Source: Bacillus cereus | GTDB taxonomy: Bacteria; Bacillota; Bacilli; Bacillales; Bacillaceae_G | Reading direction: 5' to 3' | DNA length: 64,000 bases | Assembly: GCF_025917685.1 (NCBI RefSeq) | Contig: NZ_CP089518.1 | Coordinates: 1,489,001-1,553,000, forward strand | Shown here: one piece after another, positions 27,589 through 37,847 of the stretch | Layout: every line of letters starts with the position of its first letter | How positions within the stretch are numbered: position 1 is the first letter of the stretch | Made by a program: the position numbers and the translations under genes | Notes under the pieces: generated by a model | Database searches by the model: none | What the model was told of the DNA's origin: nothing | What the model saw: the letters and a program-made list of their open reading frames with translations, nothing else

Positions 27589-28728
27589 ATGGGAAAAGTT
27601 ACTTTAATTGCAACAGCGGCAATGGGTATTGAAGCATTAGTTGCCCGAGAAGTTCGCGATCTTGGTTATGAATGTGAAGTGGAAAATGGAAAGGTAACGT
27701 TTGAAGCGGATGAAAAAGCAATTTGTCGTACGAATTTATGGTTGCGTACTGCGGATCGTGTGAAAATTAAAGTCGGCGAATTTAAAGCGACGACATTCGA
27801 TGAGTTATTTGAAAAAACAAAAGCGTTAAACTGGGGAGATTACATTCCAGAGAACGGAGAATTCCCTGTTATCGGAAAATCTCTGAAATCAACATTATTT
27901 AGTGTTTCAGATTGCCAACGTATTGTTAAAAAGGCTGTTGTTGAGAAATTAAAAACAACTTATAGACGTACAACTTGGTTTGAAGAAGATGGTCCTTTAT
28001 TCCGTATTGAAATTGCAATGCTCAAGGATATTGCAACGTTAACAATTGATGCGAGTGGTGTGGGTCTTCATAAACGTGGATACCGTCTTGAACAAGGTGA
28101 AGCGCCTTTAAAAGAAACATTAGCTGCGTCTTTAATTAAGTTAACAAACTGGAAGCCTGATCGTCCGTTCGTTGATCCTTTCTGTGGATCTGGAACAATT
28201 CCAATTGAAGCGGCACTAATTGGACAAAATATCGCACCAGGATTTAATCGAGGCTTTGCGTCGGATGAATGGGACTGGGTTGGTAAACAAAACTGGCGTG
28301 AGGCTCGCCAAGAAGTTGAAGATATGGCAAACTATAATCAACCACTGCAGATCATTGGGTCAGATATCGATCATCGTATGATAAGAGTCGCTCAAGATAA
28401 CGCAGAAGAAGTTGGATTAGGAGATCTTATATCATTTAAACAAATGCAAGTAAAAGATTTCACAACAAAAGAGGATTATGGCTATGTTGTAACGAATCCT
28501 CCATACGGAGAACGTTTAAGTGAAAGAGCGCTTGTTGAAAAATTATATAAAGAAATGGGAGAGGTATTCCGCCCATTAGATACGTGGTCAATGTATTTAT
28601 TAACAAGTTATGAAGCATTTGAGAAGTGTTACGGAAAAGATGCATCGAAAAAGCGTAAACTGTTTAACGGTTTTATTCGTACAGACTACTACCAATACTT
28701 CGGAAAACGTCCACCGCGTAACTCATAG
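27589..28728 (+). CDS. ypsC: THUMP-domain rRNA guanine-N2 methyltransferase (RlmL/YpsC-like)
   Basis: 379 residues. N-terminal ferredoxin-like/THUMP RNA-binding region (about 1-150), then a class I SAM methyltransferase with FVDPFCGSGTIPIEAALI (about 197-214), GSDIDHRMIRVA and catalytic VTNPPYGERL (about 301-310, NPPY for exocyclic amine methylation). Likely modifies 23S rRNA guanine. ATG 27589 is preferred because AGAGGTGA ends 6 bases upstream; ATG 27583 directly abuts that site. Confidence 0.9.
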   Translation: MGKVTLIATAAMGIEALVAREVRDLGYECEVENGKVTFEADEKAICRTNLWLRTADRVKIKVGEFKATTFDELFEKTKALNWGDYIPENGEFPVIGKSLKSTLFSVSDCQRIVKKAVVEKLKTTYRRTTWFEEDGPLFRIEIAMLKDIATLTIDASGVGLHKRGYRLEQGEAPLKETLAASLIKLTNWKPDRPFVDPFCGSGTIPIEAALIGQNIAPGFNRGFASDEWDWVGKQNWREARQEVEDMANYNQPLQIIGSDIDHRMIRVAQDNAEEVGLGDLISFKQMQVKDFTTKEDYGYVVTNPPYGERLSERALVEKLYKEMGEVFRPLDTWSMYLLTSYEAFEKCYGKDASKKRKLFNGFIRTDYYQYFGKRPPRNS

Positions 28729-28789
28729 TATAAAACTCCTCCAGCACGCATATACTGGCTATTATGTAATGCGTAAAGGAGGAAGTGAT

Positions 28790-28972
28790 ATGGATAGTTT
28801 CCAATTATCAATGATTCAAAAAGCTATTCACCGTACGTATGATGAGATCGGAAAAGAAGTGGATAGTCAAGGTGCAATTGTAGATGAAATACAAAAAGCA
28901 CAAGAAGAATATTTATCAGCTCTTTCACATGAAACAGCGATTGATAAACGGTATTTAAAGTCATTAATATAG
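28790..28972 (+). CDS. Small conserved-looking hypothetical protein
   Basis: 60 residues (MDSFQLSMIQKAIHRTYDEI...YLKSLI) behind AAAGGAGGAAG, with a terminator straight after. Helical and acidic; no motif recognised. The strong ribosome site and tidy terminator argue it is expressed. Function unknown. Confidence 0.7.
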   Translation: MDSFQLSMIQKAIHRTYDEIGKEVDSQGAIVDEIQKAQEEYLSALSHETAIDKRYLKSLI

Positions 28973-28973
28973 A

Positions 28974-29009
28974 AAAAAATTTTCCTTTTTCGAAAGGGAA
29001 ATTTTTTTT
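28974..29009 (+). terminator. Intrinsic terminator
   Basis: AAATTTTCCTTT/GAAAGGGAAATTT-type stem followed by eight T. Confidence 0.75.
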
Positions 29010-29110
29010 CGTGTATTTCTATGTATTGTAACAGGGGAAAGTAGCTGTATACATATGTGTAACAGCTGCTATATCTTTTTATAGAAAAACTGTTTGGTTG
29101 GAGGCTAAGG

Positions 29111-31048
29111 ATGTTTACTGAGAAGAGATTACCATTTGAAGTAGGAAAACAAGATAATTTTTATGATAAGTTGAATGAGTGGATTGGAGATGTGTTTTAC
29201 GACATCCTTCCGGAAAAAGGCTTTGAAGAGCGTGATGAACAAATTTTTATGGCATTTCAGTTAGAGCGCGCTTTCCAAGAGAAAAAGGTTATGTTCGCAG
29301 AAGCGGGAGTAGGAACAGGGAAAACAATTGTATATCTTCTATATGCAATTTGTTATGCACGTTATACTGGAAAGCCAGCTATTATCGCTTGTGCAGATGA
29401 AACGTTAATTGAGCAGCTTGTGAAAGAAGAAGGGGACATTGCTAAGTTATCTGAAGCATTGGGACTATCTGTTGATGTAAGACTTGCGAAATCAATGGAT
29501 AATTATTTATGTTTACGAAAACTAGAAGATGTTATGAGTGGACGTGCTCCAGAAGTAATTGAAGACGTATATTATGAATTACCACAGTTTGTATTTGATC
29601 ATGGTACGATGCAAAACTTTACTCACTATGGTGACAGGAAAGAATTTCCGCTTTTAAATGATGAGGAATGGTCAAAAGTAAATTGGGATTACTTCCAAGA
29701 TTGCTTCACTTGTGATTCTCGTCATCGTTGTGGACAAACTCTTTCTCGTGAACATTATCGTAAAGCGGCAGATTTAATCATTTGCTCCCAAGACTTCTAT
29801 ATGGATCATATTTGGACGTACGATGCTCGTAAACGTGAAGGACAAATCCCATTACTGCCTGAAAGTAGCTGCGTTGTGTTTGATGAAGGACATCTTGTAG
29901 AGTATGCAGCTCAAAAAGCTTTAACATATCGTTTAAAGCAAACGATGATGGAGCAACTTTTAACGAGATTGTTACAAAATGATATTCGTGAAGAGTTTGC
30001 ACATTTAGTGGAAGAAACAATTTGGCAAACAGAGCGATTCTTTGATGTGTTACAAGAGAATAAAAAGGAAATTGCCGGTTCTGATCGTTTAGAAATTACT
30101 GTGACAGAAAAGGTAACTGCAGAGGCGAATAGACTTTACGCAAAAATCGGTGAAGTCGGTGACGCATTAGTATTTGAAAGTGAAATGCATACAGTAAACA
30201 CATATGACTTAAATATCGTTGATGAACATTTAGATGTATTAGAACATTCACTTCGTCTGTTCATGCATGAGAAAAATGTAATTACATGGGGTGAAGAAGG
30301 TGATGGAGCCTTCACGTTAGTGATTATGCCACGTGCAGTAGAAGAAGTATTACAAGAGAAAGTATTCTCGAAGAAAATCCCGTATATTTTCTCGTCTGCT
30401 ACATTATCTAATAACGATTCATTCGCATTTACAGCAAATAGCCTAGGGGTAAAAGATTACTTATCATTCTCAGTTGCCTCACCGTTTGATTATGAGGAGC
30501 AAATGGCAGTAAACTTACTATCGCATACGAAAGAAAATGAATGGGAAAGAAAGTGTCAATATACACTTGAAAATATACAGAAAACAAATGGACGTACACT
30601 TGTATTATTCCGTACAACACAAGAACTTGCAGCGTTTAAAGAATATGTAAGTAAAGAACAAATGTCCGTTCCGTTCCTATATGAAGGGGATCAAGAAATT
30701 AGTCAGCTCGTTTCTCGTTTCCAAAATGAAGAAGAGACTGTACTTTGTGCCGTTCATTTATGGGAAGGTTTAGATATTCCTGGTTCATCATTATCACATG
30801 TTATCATTTGGTCATTACCATTCCCTCCAAACGACCCTGTGTTTGAAGCGAAGCGTAAACATGTGAATGATCCATTCTGGGATGTAGATGTGCCTTATAT
30901 GATTTTACGTCTTCGCCAAGGAATTGGGCGTTTAATTCGTACGAGCGACGATAAAGGTGTTATATCAATCTTCTTATCTGATACAGAAGATGAGAAAGTG
31001 ATTGCAGCAGTGAAAAATGCACTACCAGTAGAAGCTAAAGAATTATAA
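29111..31048 (+). CDS. ypvA: DinG/XPD-family ATP-dependent helicase YpvA
   Basis: 645 residues. Walker A EAGVGTGKT (about 65-73), four cysteines set out like an XPD Fe-S domain (C in YLCLRKL, then CFTC and RHRC, about 135-210), DEGH box (about 257-260 in VVFDEGH), SSATL, and the C-terminal LRQGIGRLIRT (motif VI). No exonuclease domain, unlike dinG at 11.6 kb. Likely a 5'-3' DNA helicase in repair. Strong TTGGAGG upstream of ATG. The two DinG-family genes differ in that only this one has a full cysteine set. Confidence 0.88.
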   Translation: MFTEKRLPFEVGKQDNFYDKLNEWIGDVFYDILPEKGFEERDEQIFMAFQLERAFQEKKVMFAEAGVGTGKTIVYLLYAICYARYTGKPAIIACADETLIEQLVKEEGDIAKLSEALGLSVDVRLAKSMDNYLCLRKLEDVMSGRAPEVIEDVYYELPQFVFDHGTMQNFTHYGDRKEFPLLNDEEWSKVNWDYFQDCFTCDSRHRCGQTLSREHYRKAADLIICSQDFYMDHIWTYDARKREGQIPLLPESSCVVFDEGHLVEYAAQKALTYRLKQTMMEQLLTRLLQNDIREEFAHLVEETIWQTERFFDVLQENKKEIAGSDRLEITVTEKVTAEANRLYAKIGEVGDALVFESEMHTVNTYDLNIVDEHLDVLEHSLRLFMHEKNVITWGEEGDGAFTLVIMPRAVEEVLQEKVFSKKIPYIFSSATLSNNDSFAFTANSLGVKDYLSFSVASPFDYEEQMAVNLLSHTKENEWERKCQYTLENIQKTNGRTLVLFRTTQELAAFKEYVSKEQMSVPFLYEGDQEISQLVSRFQNEEETVLCAVHLWEGLDIPGSSLSHVIIWSLPFPPNDPVFEAKRKHVNDPFWDVDVPYMILRLRQGIGRLIRTSDDKGVISIFLSDTEDEKVIAAVKNALPVEAKEL

Positions 31049-31052
31049 GGAA

Positions 31053-31081
31053 AAAGCTTGGCGCTTGCCAAGCTTTTTTTC
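31053..31081 (+). terminator. Intrinsic terminator after ypvA
   Basis: Stem AAGCTTGGC/GCCAAGCTT and seven T. Confidence 0.85.
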
Positions 31082-31149
31082 TATTATAAAAGGAATTTAG
31101 ATTTCCATGTCGAATTAAGTTTGAGGTAGAAAAGGGAGGTTTTTATACG

Positions 31150-32667
31150 ATGACAGTTGCTACATATGAAGTAGAAAAACAATTTTTAACATATGTGAAG
31201 AAGATTCAGAATTACGGAGAAGCATTAAGCTTAATGTTTTGGGATTTAAGAACAGGGGCACCAAAAAAAGGTGTGGATCAGCGTTCAGAAGTAATTGGTA
31301 TGCTTTCGTCAGAAGTGTTTGTTATGTCGACTTCAGATGAGATGGGAAACTATTTAACGGAGTTAGAAGCTTTAATACGTGAAGATAAACTTTCTGAAAC
31401 GACAAAGAAAATGGCTGAAGAGTGTCGTACAGAATATGATAGAAATAAGAAAATTCCACAAGCTGAATATGAAGCGTATGTGAAATTAGAAGCGAAAGCG
31501 GAAAGTGTGTGGGAAGAAGCTCGCGAAAAATCTGATTTCGAAATGTTCCGTCCGTATTTAGAGAAAATTGTTGAATTCAAAAAGAAATTTATTACATATT
31601 GGGGTTACGAAACATATAAATATAATACACTATTAGACATGTATGAGCCAGGAATCACAGTAGAAGTATTAGATCATGTATTTGGTCAATTGCGTGAGCG
31701 TATCGTTCCGCTTGTAAAAGAAATCTCTGAGTCTAAAAAAGGATTAAAAACAAGTGCTTTATCGGAACAATTTTCAAAAGAAAAACAAAAGAACTTTACA
31801 TTAGAACTATTAAAGCAATTGAATTATGACTTTGAAGCAGGTCGTCTTGATGAAACAGTACATCCTTTCGAAATTACCTTAAATAGAGGGGATGTTCGTA
31901 TTACGACACGCTATGATGAAAAAGATTTCCGTATGGCTGTGTTTGGAACAATTCATGAATGTGGTCATGCAGTATATGAACAAAACATTGCAGAACAATT
32001 TGAGGGTACACCGCTTTGCAGTGGTACATCTATGGGTATTCACGAATCACAATCATTATTCTTTGAGAACTTTATCGGCCGTAATAAATCATTCTGGAAG
32101 AAAAATTATGATTTATTAAAAGAGTATAGCGATGGTCAATTTGATGATATGTCAGTCGATGAGTTTTATGATGCAATTAACGAATCGAAGCCGTCATTCA
32201 TTCGTATAGAAGCAGATGAGCTTACATACCCGCTTCATGTTATGGTTCGTTATGAGCTTGAGAAAGAATTATTTGATGGCACATTACAAGTGAAGGACTT
32301 ACCAGCAGCTTGGAATGATAAGATGGAAGCATATTTAGGAATTCGTCCAGAAAATGATGCACAAGGTGTATTGCAAGATGTGCACTGGGCTGGCGGCTCA
32401 TTTGGCTATTTCCCATCTTATGCACTTGGTTATATGTACGCAGCACAATTTAAACAAAGAATGCTAAAAGATATTCCGAACTTCGATGCATTACTAGAAG
32501 AAGGGAATGTGACACCAATTCGTGAATGGTTAACAAAAAACATTCACCAATATGGTAAAACGAAAAAGCCACTTGAAATTTTAAAAGATGTAACAGGTGA
32601 AGGGTTAAATGCGAACTACTTAGCTGATTATTTAGAAGCTAAATATAAAGAGATTTATGAGTTATAA
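31150..32667 (+). CDS. ypwA: Thermostable-type carboxypeptidase, M32 family
   Basis: 505 residues, the usual M32 length. Zinc metallocarboxypeptidase with HECGH (about 269-273, in GTIHECGHAVYEQN) and the downstream glutamate motif HESQSLFFENFIGR (about 298-311). It trims C-terminal residues from peptides in the cytoplasm. GGGAGG upstream of ATG 31150. Monocistronic, between two terminators. Confidence 0.93.
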   Translation: MTVATYEVEKQFLTYVKKIQNYGEALSLMFWDLRTGAPKKGVDQRSEVIGMLSSEVFVMSTSDEMGNYLTELEALIREDKLSETTKKMAEECRTEYDRNKKIPQAEYEAYVKLEAKAESVWEEAREKSDFEMFRPYLEKIVEFKKKFITYWGYETYKYNTLLDMYEPGITVEVLDHVFGQLRERIVPLVKEISESKKGLKTSALSEQFSKEKQKNFTLELLKQLNYDFEAGRLDETVHPFEITLNRGDVRITTRYDEKDFRMAVFGTIHECGHAVYEQNIAEQFEGTPLCSGTSMGIHESQSLFFENFIGRNKSFWKKNYDLLKEYSDGQFDDMSVDEFYDAINESKPSFIRIEADELTYPLHVMVRYELEKELFDGTLQVKDLPAAWNDKMEAYLGIRPENDAQGVLQDVHWAGGSFGYFPSYALGYMYAAQFKQRMLKDIPNFDALLEEGNVTPIREWLTKNIHQYGKTKKPLEILKDVTGEGLNANYLADYLEAKYKEIYEL

Positions 32668-32671
32668 AACA

Positions 32672-32698
32672 GGAGCTGCTTAATTGCAGCTCTTTTTT
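32672..32698 (+). terminator. Intrinsic terminator after ypwA
   Basis: Stem GAGCTGC/GCAGCTC and TTTTTT. Confidence 0.85.
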
Positions 32699-32715
32699 AT
32701 GAGGGAGTGAGAGAA

Positions 32716-33189
32716 ATGGGCTATATGTTTACAGTAATGTCGCAAACGGAAGCGGAAGAAATTGCATACAACTGGCATTATGAAGGGGAGTATTCTTTTT
32801 ATGATATAGAGGCAGATCAAGAAGATTTAGCTGAATTTTTACATGATGAGAGTAGAGGGGACGACACATTTGCTGTGAAGGACAATGGTACTCTTATTGG
32901 CTTTTTTAGCTTTTGCAGAATGAATAGTCGAACGGTTGATATCGGACTAGGAATGAGACCTAATATAACTGGAAATGGATTCGGTTTAAAGTTCGTAAAA
33001 GCTGGACTAGATTTTAGTGAAGAAAAATATGGTTGTAACTATATAACACTATCAGTAGCGACATTTAATGAAAGAGCAATTACAGTGTATAAAAGAGCAG
33101 GGTTTGAAGCGGTTGGGACGTTTATACAGAAAACAAATGGTAGTTGTTTTGAGTTTTTGAAAATGAATTATATATGTAAAAATGATTAA
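32716..33189 (+). CDS. GNAT-family N-acetyltransferase
   Basis: 157 residues with the GNAT acetyl-CoA loop region DIGLGMRPNITGNGFGLKFV (about 77-96; G-x-G-x-G/A variant) and the final YKRAGFEAVG strand. RimJ/RimL-like overall. ATG 32716 is used because GAGGGAG is 8 bases upstream; the upstream GTG 32707 overlaps it. Substrate not predictable. Single gene ending in a terminator. Confidence 0.85.
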   Translation: MGYMFTVMSQTEAEEIAYNWHYEGEYSFYDIEADQEDLAEFLHDESRGDDTFAVKDNGTLIGFFSFCRMNSRTVDIGLGMRPNITGNGFGLKFVKAGLDFSEEKYGCNYITLSVATFNERAITVYKRAGFEAVGTFIQKTNGSCFEFLKMNYICKND

Positions 33190-33219
33190 GAAACAGTAGG
33201 GACCCTTCTGTTTTTTATT
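33190..33219 (+). terminator. Weak intrinsic terminator
   Basis: AACAG/CTGTT arms around AGGG/CCCT with a following T run. Confidence 0.55.
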
Positions 33220-33302
33220 TGATTTTGAAATTTTGGAAGAGGATGTGTATGATAGAATTTTAGTAGCAAATAGTAGGTTTAGCGAGGAAAGGTAGAGGTA
33301 GT

Positions 33303-34049
33303 ATGATTACAATTAAAACGAAAAATGAAATACATTTGATGCACGAATCTGGAAAGTTACTTGCTTCATGTCATAGAGAAATTGCGAAAATGATAAAACC
33401 AGGTATAACGACACAAGAGATTGATACGTTTGTTGAAATGTATTTAAAAAAGCATGGTGCAACGTCTGAACAGAAAGGTTACAACGGGTATCCCTATGCG
33501 ATATGTGCATCTGTAAACGACGAAATGTGTCACGGGTTTCCGGCCGATGTTCCTTTAAATGAGGGAGATATTGTGACAATTGATATGGTAGTAAACTTAA
33601 ATGGTGCACTTTCAGATTCTGCATGGACTTATATGGTGGGGGATATTTCTGCTGAAGCCAAAAGTTTATTGTTAGTAGCAGAGAGTGCTTTATATAAAGG
33701 GATTGATCAGGCGATAATGGGTAATCATGTAGGAGATATTGGTTATGCAATTGAAAGCTATGTATCTAATGAAGGTTTTTCTGTTGCAAGAGACTTTACG
33801 GGGCATGGGATTGGTAAAGAGATTCATGAAGAACCAGCAATTTTCCATTTTGGAAAGCCAGGACAAGGACCTCAGTTACAAGAAGGTATGGTAATTACAA
33901 TTGAACCGATTGTAAATGTAGGTATGCGATATTCTAAAGTAGATTTAAATGGATGGACTGCACGAACGATGGACGGGAAATTATCAGCTCAATACGAGCA
34001 TACAATTGCGATTACAAAAGATGGACCAGTCATTTTAACGAAGCTGTAA
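33303..34049 (+). CDS. map: Methionine aminopeptidase, type I
   Basis: 248 residues, pita-bread fold M24A. Removes the N-terminal Met. Metal ligands visible: VTIDMVVNLNGALSDSAW (two Asp, about 95-112), FTGHGIGKEIHEEP (His, about 166-179), TIEPIV (Glu) and YEHTIAI (Glu). GGAAAGGTAGAGG upstream of ATG. It is separate from the ribosomal-protein operon copy usual in Bacillus, so it is likely the second, YflG-like isozyme. xpt-pbuX follows but has its own promoter. Confidence 0.92.
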   Translation: MITIKTKNEIHLMHESGKLLASCHREIAKMIKPGITTQEIDTFVEMYLKKHGATSEQKGYNGYPYAICASVNDEMCHGFPADVPLNEGDIVTIDMVVNLNGALSDSAWTYMVGDISAEAKSLLLVAESALYKGIDQAIMGNHVGDIGYAIESYVSNEGFSVARDFTGHGIGKEIHEEPAIFHFGKPGQGPQLQEGMVITIEPIVNVGMRYSKVDLNGWTARTMDGKLSAQYEHTIAITKDGPVILTKL

Positions 34050-34069
34050 TTGGGAATGAAAGAGTTTAC

Positions 34070-34110
34070 AAAACTCGAACGAAAATAGTATTTTTAAAAA
34101 ATTCGTACGT
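34070..34110. promoter_or_regulatory. Possible PurR box pair upstream of xpt
   Basis: AACTCGAACGAAAAT and the inverted AAAATTCGTACGT give two CGAA cores in opposite orientation 22 bases apart, just upstream of the xpt promoter (TTTTCA 34128, TATAAT 34151). PurR binds inverted CGAA boxes at xpt in B. subtilis. The match is loose. Confidence 0.35.
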
Positions 34111-34171
34111 GTTTTTTCGATAAATGCTTTTCAAAGTACAAAAAGTACGTTATAATCCATCTATAAAATAA

Positions 34172-34969
<798 letters not shown>

Positions 34970-34972
34970 ACG

Positions 34973-36295
34973 ATGAAGCAACATCCATTTAAAATCGCAT
35001 CGCTTGGTATGCAGCATATGCTTGCGATGTATGCGGGCGCAATTATCGTTCCGCTTATTGTGGGCGGTGGACTTGGTTTAAATCAAAAAGAGTTAACATA
35101 TTTAGTCTCAATTGATTTATTAATGTGCGGCGTTGCGACAATTTTACAAGCATTATCAAATCGCTTTTTCGGTATTGGACTTCCCGTTGTACTTGGTTGT
35201 ACATTTACAGCTGTTGGACCGATGATTGCAATTGGAAAACAATACGGTGTGTCTTCTATTTACGGAGCGATTATTGCTGCTGGATTATTCGTTGTTATTT
35301 TTGCAAAGCTATTCGGGAAACTTGTAAAACTTTTCCCACCTGTTGTAACAGGATCTGTTGTTACAGTAATTGGAGTTACACTTGTTCCAGCCGCTATTAA
35401 TGATATGGCTGGAGGAGTAGGCAGCAAAGATTTCGGTAGTCTTGAGAACTTAGCGTTAGCATTTGGTGTATTATTATTTATCATCGTTATGTATCGTTTC
35501 TTTGATGGTTTTATTCGTTCAATTTCTATTTTACTAGGTCTATTGTTCGGTACAATCGTTGCAGCTTTTATGGGGAAAGTAAGTTTGCAAGCTGTTGGAG
35601 AGGCGGATTGGTTCCACGGTATTCAACCATTTTACTTCGGTACTCCAACATTTGAATTAACACCAATTATTACGATGATTCTCGTTGCTTGTGTAGGGAT
35701 TGTAGAAGCAACAGGTGTATACTTTGCATTATCTGATATTTGTAATAAAAAGATTGGTGAAAAAGAATTAACAAAAGGGTATCGTGCAGAAGGATTAGCG
35801 ATGGTATTAGGTGGTATTTTCAACGCATTCCCATATACAACATACTCTCAAAACGTAGGGCTTGTTCAATTAACTGGAGTAAGAAATCGCGTTATTATTT
35901 ATACTTGCGGTGGTATGTTAATCGTTCTTGGATTTATTCCTAAAATTGCAGCCATTACAACAATTATTCCGAAATCAGTACTTGGCGGTGCGATGTTAGC
36001 AATGTTCGGTATGGTTATGGCATATGGTATTAAAATGTTAAGTAGTGTTGATTTTGGAAGACAGGAAAACTTATTGATTGTTGCATGTTCTGTCGGAATC
36101 GGGCTTGGAGTTACAGTTGTTCCAACGTTATTCTCACAGCTTCCTGAAAATATTCGTATTTTAACGGATAACGGAATAGTTCTAGGAAGTGCGTCAGCAG
36201 TACTTTTAAATATCGTATTCAATATGGTGCCGCAGCGTAAAGTGAAAGTAAAAGAAGAGCCTGTTTCGATGCAAAGTGCGGTAAGAGAAGCGTAA
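34973..36295 (+). CDS. pbuX: Xanthine permease
   Basis: 440 residues, NCS2/NAT nucleobase transporter with about 12-14 membrane segments. The N-terminal QHMLAMYAGAIIVPLIVGGGLGL and the family signature VGIVEATGVYFALSDI region are clear. Imports xanthine with cation for Xpt. CGGAGGTGAAATAA overlapping the xpt end supplies its ribosome site. Confidence 0.94.
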   Translation: MKQHPFKIASLGMQHMLAMYAGAIIVPLIVGGGLGLNQKELTYLVSIDLLMCGVATILQALSNRFFGIGLPVVLGCTFTAVGPMIAIGKQYGVSSIYGAIIAAGLFVVIFAKLFGKLVKLFPPVVTGSVVTVIGVTLVPAAINDMAGGVGSKDFGSLENLALAFGVLLFIIVMYRFFDGFIRSISILLGLLFGTIVAAFMGKVSLQAVGEADWFHGIQPFYFGTPTFELTPIITMILVACVGIVEATGVYFALSDICNKKIGEKELTKGYRAEGLAMVLGGIFNAFPYTTYSQNVGLVQLTGVRNRVIIYTCGGMLIVLGFIPKIAAITTIIPKSVLGGAMLAMFGMVMAYGIKMLSSVDFGRQENLLIVACSVGIGLGVTVVPTLFSQLPENIRILTDNGIVLGSASAVLLNIVFNMVPQRKVKVKEEPVSMQSAVREA

Positions 36296-36332
36296 AAAAG
36301 CAAGGTCTCATTATGAGACCTTGCTTTTCTTT
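36296..36332. terminator. Terminator between convergent pbuX and the DUF418 gene
   Basis: Stem GCAAGGTCTCA/TGAGACCTTGC with T-rich flanks on both strands; the DUF418 stop lies in it. Confidence 0.85.
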
Positions 36333-37474
36333 TTAAGTGGCATCATTTTCCCGTACGTACCAAGGCGCCAAATGTACTCAAGTGGCCCGTATTGGTAATG
36401 AGAAAGCCACCAGCGGCTAATAAAGATTTGTAACGTGTAGAAGCCGATGCAAAATAGTGGTCCTACCCATAATGGAGCAGGATAATAATTTTTGAGCAAT
36501 AGACCAAATACAAGTAATGTAACAATTGTATGTGAAAGGTAGTTTGTTAACGCCATTCGCCCAACGTACTGGAACGGACGTAATAATGTTTGCCATCTTT
36601 CTTGTTGTAATAAACGCATAAGCGTGAAAATGTAGAAGATGAATAATGTTTTCCCGCTAAACATTGTAAAGGCCTGCATATAAAATGGTTCATAAGATGG
36701 TTTTGATAAGAAGTAACGGACCATGAAGAACCACATTGGTAGTGTCAAAATGAACATAATGATTTGCCATTTTTTAAGCTTTGGATCTAACTCTTTCGTG
36801 CGGCGGAAAATATCTTTTTTGCCGGCGTATAAACCAAGTAAAAATAGTCCAACTGTTTCTGGGAGCATGAATATATTTAGTCCAATTCCTTCAGAATAAA
36901 ATGCATGGAAACGATTTTGTATTTGTGACACCCAGTCTTCAAGTGGCATGATTGGTAAGGAAAACCCTAACTCTGCCTTTGGTACTAAGGCAACCACTAT
37001 ACTAGCGATTAGCATGAAAAATTGAAAAATACTTAGTAAAACTAATGCCCATATTAAAATAGTACGAGGCTCTCTCTTATAAAATAAGAATAAGAAAAAC
37101 CCAGTGATTGCATAAGTATGTAAGATGTCCCCGTCCCATAAAAGAACATAATGCAAGAAACCAAATAATAATAAAATGAGAAGACGGCGAACAAATAAAG
37201 TTTTTGGACGATCTGTTTTCGCCTCAGCCCGACTCATAAAGATGTAAAAACCTAATCCGAATAAAAATGAGAAAATGGTATAAAACTTCGTTTGAATAAA
37301 CATGTCAAAAAACAAGCGAATATAGCTGTCTAACCCCTCATAAACGCCTGAAATGTCTCGAGAATCAACACCAGCGATAATTGGCCAGTTAACAAGAAAA
37401 ATACCTAGTACAGCTATTCCTCTAATGATATCGATGGAGTGTATCCTCTCGCCTTGTGTAAGATTTTGTGTCAT
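36311..37474 (-). CDS. DUF418/YeiB-family membrane protein
   Basis: 387 residues with about nine or ten membrane segments. The N-terminal ERIHSIDIIRGIAVLGIFLVN resembles acyltransferase-like YeiB/heparan-acetyltransferase relatives, and the C-terminal DUF418 block includes GRMALTNYLSHT (about 308-319) and GPLEYIWRLGTYGK. ATG at 37474 has AAGGAGGG directly upstream; the frame stays open a further 84 codons, but that part has no ribosome site and is AT-rich noncoding-like. Role unknown, possibly transport or envelope modification. Confidence 0.85.
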   Translation of the reverse strand: MTQNLTQGERIHSIDIIRGIAVLGIFLVNWPIIAGVDSRDISGVYEGLDSYIRLFFDMFIQTKFYTIFSFLFGLGFYIFMSRAEAKTDRPKTLFVRRLLILLLFGFLHYVLLWDGDILHTYAITGFFLFLFYKREPRTILIWALVLLSIFQFFMLIASIVVALVPKAELGFSLPIMPLEDWVSQIQNRFHAFYSEGIGLNIFMLPETVGLFLLGLYAGKKDIFRRTKELDPKLKKWQIIMFILTLPMWFFMVRYFLSKPSYEPFYMQAFTMFSGKTLFIFYIFTLMRLLQQERWQTLLRPFQYVGRMALTNYLSHTIVTLLVFGLLLKNYYPAPLWVGPLFCIGFYTLQIFISRWWLSHYQYGPLEYIWRLGTYGKMMPLKKKSKVS

Positions 37475-37580
37475 TTTTTCCCTCCTTGTTAAGTAATTCC
37501 CTTTTATTATACAAAATGTAAGATAGAGGGTATAGGGTATATTTCCAATTTTTTTAACTGTTAAGTTATGTAGGATGAGA

Positions 37581-37661
37581 TATAATAAGAGTGCACAACA
37601 AGTTTTAAACTTCTTTAAAACAGGCAGTAAAGCTCCTTTTCCCGAAGGAGCTTTCTTTTTT
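37581..37661 (+). ncRNA. Candidate small RNA
   Basis: TATAAT at 37581-37586 (poor -35 CTGTTA at 37558) would start a ~70-base transcript that ends at a terminator, AAAGCTCC/GGAGCTTT plus T run (37629-37661). No ORF with a ribosome site lies inside. It lies between the divergent DUF418 gene and the Fur-box micropeptide gene. It could also be a remnant terminator. Confidence 0.35.
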
Positions 37662-37670
37662 AGAAATTTG

Positions 37671-37725
37671 TTGATAATGATTCTCTTTAATGATAAAATG
37701 TATTCAAAAGTGATAATCATTATCA
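37671..37725 (+). promoter_or_regulatory. Fur-controlled promoter
   Basis: TTGATA (37671), 17 bases, TAAAAT (37694) is a good sigma-A promoter. It is overlapped by an imperfect Fur site (TGATAATGATTCTC, 37672) and followed by a perfect 7-1-7 Fur box TGATAATCATTATCA at 37711-37725, covering the expected transcription start. Iron repression is therefore strongly predicted. Confidence 0.85.
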
Positions 37726-37746
37726 AAAAAAGGTTGGTGTGTTAAT

Positions 37747-37833
37747 ATGGTGTATGCACTTGTTGCAGGAACGATTGCTATATATGTTGGTGTTACAAAG
37801 TATGTATTAAATGGAGTAGGAACAATAAAATGA
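37747..37833 (+). CDS. Predicted iron-repressed hydrophobic micropeptide
   Basis: 28 codons: MVYALVAGTIAIYVGVTKY then VLNGVGTIK, a single predicted membrane span (about 2-17) with a short basic tail. The ribosome site (AAGGTTGGTG) is moderate. It is the only ORF between a Fur-controlled promoter and a good terminator, which argues for expression under iron limitation. Not recognised; unlike the basic Fur-regulated FbpA/B/C peptides, it is hydrophobic. Confidence 0.6.
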   Translation: MVYALVAGTIAIYVGVTKYVLNGVGTIK

Positions 37834-37847
37834 ATAATATTACATAA

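Noticed and set aside
37475..37726. 84-codon extension of the DUF418 protein
   Set aside because: It covers the small-RNA candidate and Fur-box region, lacks a ribosome site, and AAGGAGGG precedes the internal ATG at 37474.
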